64,000 nucleotides of DNA from Batrachochytrium dendrobatidis JAM81. Its lineage: Eukaryota > Chytridiomycota > Chytridiomycetes > Rhizophydiales. This document shows, in pieces, positions 11,086-22,020 of this stretch. The stretch covers positions 16,204-80,203 of the forward strand of contig NW_006281107.1 of the NCBI RefSeq assembly GCF_000203795.2. Direction: 5' to 3'. The notes beneath the pieces are model-generated. The model did no database searches, was not told the DNA's origin, and saw only the letters and a list, made by a program, of their open reading frames with translations. How positions within the stretch are numbered: the stretch's first letter is position 1; the number at the start of each line of letters is the position of its first letter. The position numbers were made by a program, and so were the translations under genes.

Positions 11086-12229
11086 GTGTTGTGTATGTTG
11101 AACCTGCTGGACAATATATTGTCATGTCGCATCAAATCGCACTACATTTAGAATGCAATCATTGATTCGTTGGTTTAGTGATCGACTCGACTCACATTCG
11201 ACTGTAATGGCCACAAATATGCATTGCTGATTGACACGCATGTATCAACATGTATCAGACTTGGACATGGTGTATATCAGTTGCATATACCAATCACTGA
11301 TGCAATTGATGATGATCGATTAGTCAATCAATTCAATATCAACACCAATGTCAGTCCATTACCACATGGATACTCGCAGTTGTGACCTGTATTCAGTCAG
11401 CAATATTGGTTCATGTAGTGTATTGTATAGTCAACCATACACATGCACATGCATGCCATTGTCAATTGATGGTCGTTTGTAAACAACTTGTGGACAACTT
11501 GCAAATATTACAATCATGGTGATTGCTTGAATGTCGATACCAAGCCATGCGTTTGATGGTCATTTACTGTTCAGTTTACTGTTCAACAATGCAAATGGTC
11601 GTTGTCTGCCAATCAGTCGAGTCGTAGACATGAACTGCACATTGTGCGTATCGCTTTGTTCATGACCAAACTGTAACAATGTGCACTTTGCATTGAGTTT
11701 GAACTGCAATCTGCGACTTGTACGCATTATGATGCATTGTTTCAATATTCATGTTGCATTCATCAACATCAACGTGCAGTGTCGATCTGATGTTTGGTGT
11801 TGATGTTGTGCTGATATTCCAACAACACTGAATATCGCAAATCAGGTCAGCATTGACTCGTGTGATAATAATCCATGGACAATCGGTTGTACCAAACTGT
11901 TGTACAAACATATTGACATTCGATCGATTGAAAGTAGTATAGATAGAACACCCGATGATAACAGTTTTTTAACCGACACTTACTGCTAAATCATGTACAA
12001 AGTTGTCAAAACATAAATTATTCGCAGAAAGGAATTCAAGTCAAAAGTATTAGGGTAGAATAGTCAATAGCTTTGCTTGTAATTCATAATAAATACGAGC
12101 TATTTGTGCCAGACTCATACTTGATGCCTCAAATTGGATACAATGGGTAGTTTTTTAACCAGTACTAAGTGTTAATGTACACAGACTGGGTTTAGCTGGA
12201 TCTTGTTGTAAGAATGATAGAGTATAAAA
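11086..12229. other. Intergenic repeat-derived DNA, no gene seen
   Basis: Many short frames occur but none carries a motif or consistent coding character. Word use (CATCGAC, TGTATCAAC, CAACATTGAC) matches other duplicated intergenic blocks in the window, which suggests old repeat material. Confidence 0.4.
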
Positions 12230-12801
12230 TCAAACTACTGACAAGTCCGTGTTTATCGAGTACAAGTCTTTATATTTCCAATCAACTCTTCCAAATGTGA
12301 TATTGTGTCTTGCAATGCCAAAATGGATTCAAATTTGCTTGATTACACTATGCATTTGGACATCATTGCTGATCTGTTGAATTTCACGCTTTCTTTGATC
12401 ATCTTTTTGATACTCTAGCATATTCTACTCATAATTGTGTCTAGCCTCCAACTCTTGATCCTGGCTCATCCCTGGTTGGTTTTGTCAATACCATTGATTG
12501 GAAATAAAGCCACAATCAACCCGCTGTTTATCACGTATGGCTATTTGATTCAATTCAGTTGCAAACAATTCTTTGTAAGAGTATACTTTCTGGTACTCCT
12601 TGTATCATACCAACATCTCTTGAAACAGCTGCTTTTGTGCTTGTAACAATCCCTGCAGTGTTTTGTCAGCTGGGAGTTTGATTCAAGTTTGAAACCCAAG
12701 ACTATTGATCGGACAAATCCAATGTCAGCAAAACTGTTGTACGGTTTGGCAGTCAATTGATTGACCATAATTGTAAGCAACAAAACAACTTTTATTTGCA
12801 A
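12230..12801 (-). pseudogene. Decayed secreted coiled-coil protein gene
   Basis: An ATG at 12,801 opens a signal peptide (MQIKVVLLLTIMVNQLTA) followed by a short mature start. A one-base frame slip near the TKH/TLQG point (about 12,690) lets the protein continue as a Gln/Lys/Glu-rich helical sequence (LLQAQKQLFQEML, then YKELFATELNQIA, then EYQKDDQRKREIQQISND). Further in-frame TGA and TAG codons and at least one more frame change occur before a final TGA at 12,230. About 190 codons can be traced. It looks like a dead secreted coiled-coil protein resembling the living secreted families here, but not clearly the same family. Confidence 0.55.
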
Positions 12802-13123
12802 AAGAAAAAGGAAAACGCAGTTTGTTCTTGAATCAAAATATTAGTTTCAAAACTGTATGGTGAAAAACAGTCTTGGGATCTGCAATTATTTACAAGAAAC
12901 TATAGGTTTCAAAACCAAAGCGATTAAATTACACGACTGGGAAGTTCCTGACAATGAAAGTGGTCATTTCCACAAAGTGAGGTTTGTTGTCCGATGGAAC
13001 CCATACGATATTATTCACCTTTAAGAAATCAAACGCCGTGTATTGTGTAGAACGAGGTCAAGAAACAGAGTTAGGATTAGCGTTATGCGGCCAATAAATA
13101 TCATTGATTATAATCTACATACC

Positions 13124-14818
13124 TTATTGATGAGATGGTTCAAACGTCAAAACAAATCGAGTCAACTTCTCAACACTCGCAATAGTATCGTTTTGTGACA
13201 ACACTTGACCATCTGTTCCGTGGTAGCTTTGGTGTGTAAAACAGGCAAAACGATCAGGAGGTACAACACAATACAGTTCTGGTTTTGACGGATTACCAAG
13301 TATTTCCAAAACATCACAAAGCCCAGTCTGTTTGCAAGGATGATCTTTGGCACCGGTCATTTGGAAAAGTAGATTTGGCTTGATGAACGAATCAACAGAT
13401 TCAAAAGTATTGCTAATGGGACGGAAATAGCAATTCGTTGCGTTTTGAACTTGAGAATTGTTGGAGAATAACAAAGTAGTAAGATCCATTGGCAGTTGAA
13501 GTGTAGACTCCAGCTTGGTACGTAAATCACGAATCTTGAATGAACCACCTTTAGCGATGACTGTATGAGCGTGCTTTTCAAATAATACCCTATTAAGTTG
13601 ACCAGTTTCACCAATTTCTCGAGTGACAGAAACGAATCTGATAAGATGATCTCGGTCTCTGGCATAGACACGGTTGTAAATTTCATCAACCATATAGTCA
13701 GAAGCAAACTGATAAGGACCACTGTGGAAGCCATCCTTGACTGATATATGAATCAAACAACTTGAAGCGTCTAGGTTTTCACCATATTTACCAAAAGACT
13801 TGACAACTGAATCGATATTGGAAATATTTAAAGCTTTGACGAGAAAATCCTGTTGTTCTTTTACCAATGCATATTTAAGAACATAACGAGCAATTCCTCC
13901 CCACTTCAAATACAGACTTTCAACCAATTCTTGTGGGACTGTAGGAAACAGCATTGAGCGACAGGAATGCAATTCTTCTTTTGACCACACTGGCATATAC
14001 CGAATGTCGCAGGACCCCTTGGAAAACCGATGCCAAATTTCCCAACGAGGTGAAGTAACAAGAATGGTCTTGGCATCAACATCAACAGGTGCCGAGCCAT
14101 CAACAATGTAGAATTTTGACGAGGAATCCAAGATTTTCCAAAAAGCATCCTTTCCTCCTTCGAGTACACCATTGGGAGTAAGCAGATATCTTTTTTGATC
14201 GGCTCCACTCTCATACACGACTGTAGCACCAGAGCGAGCAAGATGCAACAGCAAAAAGTAACCAAAATATGTCTTGCCAATTCCAGGATTTCCAAGGATG
14301 ATCAAATGACATATATCAGCAGATTGCACAATAGATAGTGATTTTTCAAAAAGTTTAGGATAACAAGGACGGATGTAAATGGATGATCCGATTGAATGGT
14401 TTCCAAGAATGAATATGTCTGTTGGAAGTTGGACAACAGTGTTTCCTTCAAGAGGGTTAGGGTAGTTTGTGAAAGCAGTCCAAAAATCCAGTAGTGCGGT
14501 TGAGGCTGCTGCAGATGTTGGACCTAGGTAAGTTTGAGTAGGTTGTCTTGGAGGTAGTGGTAAACAACCAATAACAACACAGGAGCCTCCTTGAGTAAAG
14601 TATTATTGAGGAAGAGAGCTGAATAAAGCCCAGGTGTTGATTAGTTGGTCCTTGTTGGTGTTGGTGTATAGTTGGAGTTGAGGAGCATCAATGTCAGCCA
14701 TAACAGGACCATACTCTGCCTTGATAGCATCCTGAACGTCACTCGGGTCTTCAAAGTCAGTCACATTGATTTCAGTAGAAATAGTGCCATATTCAACATT
14801 GAGGAATCGTTTTGGCAT
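13124..14818 (-). pseudogene. Crinkler (CRN)-like gene with one in-frame stop
   Basis: Reading starts at ATG 14,818 (MPKRFLNVEYGT) and gives a ubiquitin-like CRN header of about 71 residues. A single TAA (14,603-14,605) interrupts it. After the stop the same frame continues without a break for about 490 codons to the TAA at 13,124. The second part has a P-loop (GNPGIGKT, about codon 174) of the CRN/RHS-type NTPase and a C-terminal region (LLFQMTGAKDHPCKQTG and CVVPPDRFACF) typical of the nuclease-like end of CRN proteins. No GT-AG intron can remove the stop. CRN proteins are host-directed or inter-organism effectors in several eukaryotes. The copy is probably a very young pseudogene, or makes only the header. 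Confidence 0.75.
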
Positions 14819-14974
14819 TTTATGAAAAGAAAAAGAGTAAAAAAGCAATTTATTTGTCAAATTGTAAAACAAAAATCGACTTTTTAATCGAGTCAAAATA
14901 ACAAAATTTTGGGATATTTCAAGACAATTCACACGATTTAAATATTTGGAAATTAGTCAAATTTACACCAGAAT

Positions 14975-15062
14975 TAATGTCTCATTAATGTGAGACATTA
15001 CTAGTGTGAGAGTGTTGACTTGCATTGTGTGAGACATTAGTAGTGTGTGAATGTGAGACATT
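14975..15062. promoter_or_regulatory. Inverted and direct TGAGACATT motifs upstream of CRN gene
   Basis: A perfect 10-nt inverted repeat (TAATGTCTCA at 14,975-14,984 and TGAGACATTA at 14,991-15,000) is followed by two further TGTGAGACATT copies near 15,027 and 15,051. It lies about 160-240 bp upstream of the CRN start codon. It could be a regulator-binding cluster or the edge of a mobile element. The function is inferred from position only. Confidence 0.35.
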
Positions 15063-15239
15063 TCTGAATAGTTTAACAATCAAAAACCATCAACAATGAC
15101 GTTTGAACTGGAATTCACATGACTTTCTTGGTTTCTTCCATTTTATAAACACACTCACTCACTTGTTAATAAACAACACAATCAAATATTGATTCATTCC
15201 ATCACATCTTCAATCAACTGCAACACACTTGACAATAAT

Positions 15240-16440
15240 GACAACCATCAATATGCCATCATATGTCCACGATCCTCAAATTCAAAAGTCAATTTGAAAA
15301 CCCATTTTTAAGCATCTACAAGTCTGCAATATCAGATTTGTGGCTGGTACATAATAGGTTGCCAATAAAAGTCGACAAAGTGAGCAACTGCAATGTGCCT
15401 TGCTGTATGATAGTAACATATCAGAAATTATGAATGCTTTCAAAACCAAAAGTCTGCAAATGATGTCACTGCTGGCTTGTAGCCTCTGTTTACAAACCTA
15501 TAATCAATATATTCACTGGATTCGTATAATGGTAAATGCTGAACCACAAACCGCTGATGATATTATTATGGACGATGCTCATATTATTGGAAATCAAACG
15601 ATTGGTGCAGTTTCAGATGCTGTTTCATCACACAGAAAGTCTTGCTACAGAGTCTGAATCCAATAGCAGTGAATCTGCAGTTTGACCAACACAGTCAATA
15701 ATTATCGTTTGAAACTCGAATCAAATGATGATGTTGCTGTTTCAGATACACTCAATGTCATCAATGCAGTAACATTGAAACCAACTCAAATCATTGATCA
15801 TGAACCAATTTACCGTGTCTTGATAAAAACATTGATAAACCATCATTCATACATGAGCTTGTCAAAAGTATGAACCGATTGCTAATCAAAAGTTTAAAGT
15901 GGAACTCAAAACAGTTCAATTCAATGTGCAACTTTTCAACGACTTTCCCACTACAAAAAATACAGTCTTGGAACTCAAAGTGTACATCAACAATACTTGT
16001 GTGTATTGACCATCAATGATGTTGTTGGTGTAGCATACACAATGTGCATTGCAGAAACGCTTGTTTGTTTGCTGGAGCTATTTCAAACAAGCAAAAATAC
16101 TAAAAGGTTCAGTTTGATGAATTTCTGGTGTATATTTACAATGAATTCAAACTCGAGAGATTGTCGTACTTTGCATACAAGACATACTACAATCTATTAC
16201 AACAATATCGTGTATTTCAATATGCACCCATTCGATTTACAACAGTGGCATAAACATCATCACATTTGAACAATGGTTCAGTCGTACAAAGTCCAATAAC
16301 AGCCATGAATTGTATCAGACATGAACATACTGGTGCAAAATTCACATCAAATAACACACCGCAACAAACATGTTTCTGGTAGATGGTGGAATTGATGTCA
16401 TTGATTTTCAAGTACACGATATTGGTGTTGAATGATTCAA
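15240..16440 (+). pseudogene. Unrecognised decayed coding region, plus strand
   Basis: Several frames on the plus strand connect end to end with protein-like residues. They run from an ATG near 15,239 (TTINMPSYVHDPQIQ) through 15,420-15,650 (HWIRIMVNAEPQTADDIIMD), 15,700-15,860 (YRLKLESNDDVAVSDTLN), 15,865-16,005 (FKVELKTVQFNVQLFNDFP) and 16,110-16,250 (EFLVYIYNEFKLERLSYFA) to about 16,440. Frames change repeatedly and stops are frequent, so the gene is dead. I do not recognise a family. It converges on the minus-strand relic at 16,400-17,589, and the pair may be one element with two convergent genes. Confidence 0.35.
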
Positions 16441-17589
16441 TAAACTATACTCGTCGACTTTGTGTACTTTTTTCAGTTGCATCGTTTCTGATTCCGAGTT
16501 TAAAGCATAATAGTTGCGACAGCGCTGTTGTCCAATTTGCTTGTTGTTGTGAATAGTAATCATGATACCACTTGTTTGACGCTTTCTGTTGTTGAACTGG
16601 ATATGGATGTCAAATTTTGATGCCAAATTTGGATGCATTGCAAGTAATTGTTGTAGTTTTTGATCGAGTCAATGAATGGCATTTATAGTTGCTCTAGAAA
16701 ACAAGTTGTTTGAAATGTCCTGTCATATGTCATATGTCGTATGTTTTCAGGTTCACTAATTGTTGATAATGCATCCAATTGATTTCTGTTTTGACACTGC
16801 TTATTTGTCATTGTTGGATCTGGGTTTCTAGATTCAGTAACAAACGTTTCAGCAATTTGGATGTGTTCAAATTCATAATACTTGCAAGTCTGAATTATTT
16901 GATCATCATTTTAAATTGGATACGAGTAATGATTTCCACTGACCACAGTATACATAGTATACACAGCATTACTGTATATTGACTTGTATTTTACTCAAAG
17001 GTTTGTCCATTCAGTATTCCAACACAATTTCCAACATTGATTGAATAGTTTGCAGTGTTTGTTTTAATTGAACCACTTGATGGATCACTTTCATATCTTG
17101 ATTCAGCAATATCACCAACTGCACAATGATGGATGTGATTGTAGTCAAACACAATATATTGCAAGACATTAACGTATTGGTTAGTTTTAGTATATTCTTG
17201 ATAAAAGGCAATGATGTTTTGTAATGGGGTGTTAAATCCTTCAATCAAACATTGTCTGTTGTGATTTCCAACATTGACAGTGACATGACAAACACATTTT
17301 GCTTGTGACAGATTTTGAACAAGTGTATTGCTCCGTTTGTTGTACAATACACGACATGGTCAGTTGGTGGTATCATGCAACTGACAAATGATTGTAAGTA
17401 TGGCTGATAGTTACAAATAACACTGGTTGTTATCATGTCATTGATGTATATGTAACAAACCAGTAACTGTTGATGTAATACCCAACACAATACACAATCA
17501 ATGATATGGTTGTTGATCCATTCACAATACTCGACAAATACCAACACATCAGAAAGTTTAAATTTATTTAAAATTGAATTCATTGACAC
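16400..17589 (-). pseudogene. Unrecognised decayed coding region, minus strand
   Basis: On the minus strand a frame opens at about 17,589 (MSMNSILNKFKLSDVLVFVE), shifts once near 17,345 and continues to a stop at about 16,991 (NVLQYIVFDYNHIHHCAVGD ... NYSINVGNCVGIL). Coherent fragments continue to about 16,410 (EFEHIQIAETFVTESRNPD, then FDIHIQFNNRKRQTSGIMI). The residues are beta-strand-rich, as in a structural or capsid-like protein, but I cannot name a family. It is broken by at least two frame changes and several stops. Its 5' end abuts the end of the secreted gene at 17,600. Confidence 0.35.
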
Positions 17590-19345
17590 ATCATCAATCT
17601 TAATTCGGTTCTTCCAATCTCAAACCATGCTTTCTGATAAACGCTTTCAATTTATGTCTGATATCGGGTACTCTTTTCCTTGCCTGTTCATACTCGTGTT
17701 TCAATTTCTTTTCAGCGTCTGGATCGTACGTTGACTCTGATATTTCTTCTCCCCTTGCTAACGCTGACCATTGTTCGAATTTAAGGGCCATGTATTTACG
17801 ATATTCTTCGAGTTTTTTGTCTCGTATTATTTTAGACGCTACAAATCTTTTCTTTAAACCATCAAAGGTTCTCTGAAATTTTCGGCTTAACCCAGCTATT
17901 TGATTTGTAACAGTATTGGCAGACTCGCCTTCGTTCATTGGTTGTTGTTGATCTTGACTGGGAATATTTGGATTAATTATATCAAATAATGGTTTCCAAT
18001 ATTCGTCAGAAGTGCTTGGACTGGGTTCATTAGTTGGACCAGACGCTTGGCTAAAGGTGCTTGGACTGGGCTCACTGGTTGAACCAGAAGTTTGGCTAGA
18101 AATGTCTGGAATGGGTTCATCGGTTATGAGTTTCCGACCTCGTTTGGAAGTGCTTGGACCCAGTTCATCAATTGGTCGTTTTTGACCTCGTTTGGAAGTG
18201 CTTGAATCAATTATATCAGATAATCGTTTCCAGTATTCTTTGTAAGTGCTCGAATTAGCTACATCTATTGATTGTTGCTGGTCTTGGTCGAAAATGTCTG
18301 GACTGGATTCATCCATTAGTTGTTGTTGGTCTTGGTCAAAAGTGCTTTGACTGGGTTGACCCATTGATTGTTGCTGGTCTTGGTCGAAAATGTCTGGACT
18401 GGATTCATCCATTAGTTGTTGTTGGTCTTGGTCATAATTTTTTGAATTGACTGCATCAATTATTTCTTGCCAGTCTTCAGGAGTGCTTAAACCGATTTCA
18501 TTCATTATGAGTTTCCAGTCTTCATTAGAGGTGTTTGAATCAATTGGATCAATTATTTCTTGCCAGTCTTGGTCCGAAAGGCTTAAATCAATTGCATCCA
18601 TTATACGTTGCCAGTCGTCGGAAGTGCCTGGATTAGGTTCATTGGTTGGGCTGGACACTTGACTGGAAGTGCTTGATGCTTGTGGTGAACCATTGTTATC
18701 AATCGGTATCAATATTGCATTAGTGGTTGCTGCCGCACTCAGTACAAGTAAAATATCAACCAATTTCATCAGATTGGTCAATGAGTTTAAACGATTAATA
18801 CAAAAGTAGAGTGTCGAGACTGGTGTCGATTATAAAGCTGAACTCAATCGATTGTATTTGTATGTTTTTGTATAGCAAACCAACCCTAACCCTTTTAGAT
18901 TAACCGACTATACAGGGTTACTTGATTGCTTATAGTGGTTTATTATCAAACTAGATAGTATGCTGCTCCCTATTCACAATATCAATTTGATCAATTTGAT
19001 GATCATGTTGATTAAATTATGCTTTTACGACCCTTTGATCAGGTATATTGAAAAGCACACCCTTCAGGAGTGTCGTTTAACCGCAAACGCTTTGATTTAC
19101 AACTGTACTCATCATACAATGACTTTGATTTGGGATATACAATGGTTGCATATTCGGTTGGTTTCTACTACACATTGACTGCATTGCGTGTTTGATATAC
19201 AACAACCATCATATGACACACAATCAGACTATAGTGTTGAATCTACACTTTGTGCACTCTTAGTAATCATACATTGTACGATCACCAAGTTTGAATCCAC
19301 ATTCATGTATTGTGTTTGACTGTCAATGTTATCAATACAACTCTG
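17545..19345 (-). repeat. Inverted segmental duplication B, copy 1
   Basis: The unit is repeated in opposite orientation at 23,650-25,045. It contains a secreted repeat-protein gene, about 45 bp of 3' flank and about 570 bp of 5' flank. The 5' flank is strongly conserved, including a telomere-like CCAACCCTAACCC about 110 bp before the start codon and the block CACATTCATGTATTGTGTTT at the outer edge. Copy 1 is longer because its coding region has extra internal repeats. Confidence 0.75.
17600..18769 (-). CDS. Secreted repeat-rich protein with helical C-terminus
   Basis: The gene encodes 389 residues from the ATG at 18,769; the frame is open further upstream but only via a TTG codon. A signal peptide (MKLVDILLVLSAAATTNA) precedes an acidic, Ser/Pro/Gln-rich region of irregular tandem repeats. 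These include DDWQRIMDAI/DQDWQEIIDPI units and four DQDQQQ(L/S)M(D/G) units with SSPDIF linkers. A KRG(Q/R)KR basic stretch appears midway (about residue 200). The last 110 residues are lysine-rich and helical (KFQRTFDGLKKRF ... YRKYMALKFEQWSALARGEE). The paralog at 24,193 keeps the signal peptide and helical tail but fewer repeats. I recognise the family as Batrachochytrium-specific secreted proteins; the function is unknown. The acidic repeats may vary in copy number between strains. Confidence 0.8.
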   Translation of the reverse strand: MKLVDILLVLSAAATTNAILIPIDNNGSPQASSTSSQVSSPTNEPNPGTSDDWQRIMDAIDLSLSDQDWQEIIDPIDSNTSNEDWKLIMNEIGLSTPEDWQEIIDAVNSKNYDQDQQQLMDESSPDIFDQDQQQSMGQPSQSTFDQDQQQLMDESSPDIFDQDQQQSIDVANSSTYKEYWKRLSDIIDSSTSKRGQKRPIDELGPSTSKRGRKLITDEPIPDISSQTSGSTSEPSPSTFSQASGPTNEPSPSTSDEYWKPLFDIINPNIPSQDQQQPMNEGESANTVTNQIAGLSRKFQRTFDGLKKRFVASKIIRDKKLEEYRKYMALKFEQWSALARGEEISESTYDPDAEKKLKHEYEQARKRVPDIRHKLKAFIRKHGLRLEEPN

Positions 19346-20007
19346 CACATTTGTTGTATTCTGAATCACAGATACGATCACGATCTAGTTCAACAACAAT
19401 CATGACACATGTCAGTAATGCAGCTGTTTATCACACACCAACACTGTTATTTAGTGGTCCATTTACATCAATATGGCTGCAAGTTGTCGTTATATCACGT
19501 ATTCTGGACATGGTTTTGGTATTACGCATCCAGTTCCATCACATTGTTGCTGATCCATCATTGTAACGCTGTATGTATCAAACACTGGCATGTCACCATA
19601 ACCATAACCAGTAAAATGATACTCAAGTTGTTTACTGTAATCAGTATATGCAACCCAGCGTGACTACACATACTGGATCCAGTCTGTTGGTTGTTTCAGT
19701 TGATCTTGATTCACTTTTGATGTTTTGTCCGAGATTGGCAATACAAATGTGTCAAGCTGAACCCAAACTACACGACTCGACTGTTCATGTCAATTGGATC
19801 GTGATCGAGCTGTGCGATCATGATGTGTATTCAATCAATACCATGTATTACCAATACAATAGTATGCGTGACCATCGTGTATCAAACAACTACGATACAC
19901 ACTAGACTGATACAATACATGCACGGCTTGAACATATCACACAATCAAACATGGACACACCACATTAAAAATACATATAGTAGCAGTTTGTCATTAATGA
20001 ATTGTAT
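19346..20007. other. Intergenic DNA, no gene seen
   Basis: No coding or RNA feature is supported. Part of it (about 19,840-19,960) resembles the CCAATACAATAGTATG words found near 10,150 and 26,915 in the A duplication, so it is likely repeat-derived. Confidence 0.4.
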
Positions 20008-22020
20008 TCAATCGAGTTTATTGAGAGTCTGTTTGCGACTGTTGACAGCGTGGTGAGTTTTTTCAGGCACGACTACTTGATCAGTTGTAGTTGTTGGTTT
20101 CCTTTTGCGAATAAATGTGCCATCTGAACCTGAAGTACTTGGTCGTTCAGGCAATCTAACAGTATACATCAAATTCATAATCAGTATCAATTGACACATC
20201 AATATCAATATCAAGCAGCTTACCGTGGTAATGACCAGAGCACTTGATCACCGTTTGAAATAGTAGGATATCCATCAGTCATAGTTTCGCATCCACATAC
20301 AGCACCAAACCCAATGCGTTTATTTTGTCGATCAAATGTCAATCCAAGTCGGGTCATAAATGGTATACCAAGAGCTGCTTTGTCATTTGAACCAGCTTTT
20401 ACAGTAAATCTAACTATAATCCAACATGTATATTAGTCAGGTTAATCAAACAACATATTACATACAATTGTCAGATATTTACCATGTTTAGAATCATATC
20501 TCTGTAGATAGTCTCTAGGACCCAATTTGATTGTTACAACGGAGTTGCTATTGTCATAAGTTACTGGGTTTTGAGCAAACATTGTAATTGAAAACGACGG
20601 CAGCTTGCCCCAATCGATACTAAGTTTGGATTTGAGGATTAGACGGTTTTCCCAAAATATTTTTTTAATTTCTGTTTCGCTGAGCTTGTGCTTGTGTTCG
20701 GATTTAGTTTTTTTGACAAGGATCGCACCACTATCAAGAATAGCATTGATCAACGTAGCCACGACTTTTTCAGGCAAAACTATGTATAAAAAGCATGTAT
20801 GTAGATATGAGTACAAAGTACGTCCATTTTCCACAACTTGCTGAAATCTCTCGGGCAGCTCCACTGGTTTGCCATCGATTAGTATACTCTTGATGTTGAC
20901 AGTGTTAGACATTGGTAATGTATGACATTTGTAATAGGACCCAGACAGTCAGGATGGGGTCTAGTAACAAGCAGTGTATAAACAAGTAAGCTATACAATG
21001 CTTAGATATGGTGATGACCGTTGCCTCACTCTATGCAATGACTGTAACGCTTGGGAACCCTTAACGGTGAAGCTTAGGAGTGGCGTTTATACCGTCACTA
21101 ATTCACCGTTACTACTTACTATATATAAGAGACAAAGTTCTCTTATCAATAAATAATCACGACTATTCTGATTCATTCCTTCTTCTTATCTTACATCTCT
21201 GTGATCTTCCTTCAAACTTATACTACATAAATATGTCACTATACGTCAATGAACAAGAGACAGTATGGCGATCATTTGATGGTGAGTCTACCCATGCAAC
21301 ACTTGTTCCATCTGTTCCGCATTTTGCAGTTATATCCGTGTTTCCTATATTGATGAAACTTTCCTGCAACATGTCATACTGACACAATTGAAGACTAATC
21401 TCGTTATTGGGAATGACATCATTGTTGTACAAAGCATCCATTGCAGTGGTTTGTGAATGATGTTTTGACAACGAGGAGTAGCCAATTCCAAATACTCCTT
21501 GATCGGGGTTTCCACCAATACCAACCAGACCTGCCGACTTTTTTTCAACTGCTAGTACTGGTAGATTGATGCCAGTTATCCTAGTACCCGAAATCTTCAC
21601 AACGGCTGTGGAACTGATTCCATTATACTCATCGCCTCTGTACTTTATAGTAACGGGTTACCCACTTGAAATACTTTCTGGAGTCGAACCTACATCGTTG
21701 CTTAAACTAGGAAGTGGTACCACTATATCAAAAACTGATGAATCAACTCGTAAATCCAACTATTTTAAACGAGTGAGATTGATTAAACGTGGTACAAATT
21801 GATATCAAACTACAATGCATGACATGATACATACATTGACTCCATCAACATTGGATCTCATTGTGTAGCATTTTATGATACTACCACCCAACACAACGGG
21901 TGATCGTTTTGATAGCCTATTGTTTGATTGACTGTCAATTTCAAAAGGTGATTCTAATGCAAGTCAAACTGCAGCAACCGCCTGTAACGCAAGTATAACG
22001 CATTCTAGAGTGATCAACAT
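20008..22020 (-). pseudogene. A1 aspartyl peptidase pseudogene split by an LTR
   Basis: A pepsin-like gene of the expanded Batrachochytrium type can be followed on the minus strand. ATG 22,020 opens a signal peptide and a propeptide ending in LSKRSPVVLGG (a kexin-like KR). The first active-site region has DSS instead of DTG. The body runs through GLVGIGG and FGIGYSSL. A 356-bp insertion (20,903-21,258) follows RHTV, after which the gene resumes (NIKSILIDGKPVELP). The second active site reads VENGRTL where VDSGRTL is usual, and the C-terminus reads GIPFMTRLGLTFDRQNKRIG. Introns remain at about 20,156-20,223 and between 20,414 and 20,480. At least four in-frame stops precede the insertion. The product would have been a secreted endopeptidase; this copy is dead. 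Confidence 0.8.
20903..21258 (+). mobile_element. Solo-LTR-like insertion with 5-6 bp target duplication
   Basis: The aspartyl-peptidase frame is split exactly at a duplicated GACAG(T): 20,898-20,903 on one side and 21,259-21,264 on the other. The 356-bp insert begins TGTTAGACATTGG, has a TATATATAAGAGA box near 21,120 and an AATAAA near 21,147, and encodes nothing. These are the traits of a solo LTR in plus orientation left by a Ty1/copia- or Ty3-type element. The right end reads ACAAGA rather than the usual CA, so the exact terminus is uncertain. No internal retrotransposon sequence or second LTR is visible. Confidence 0.65.
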
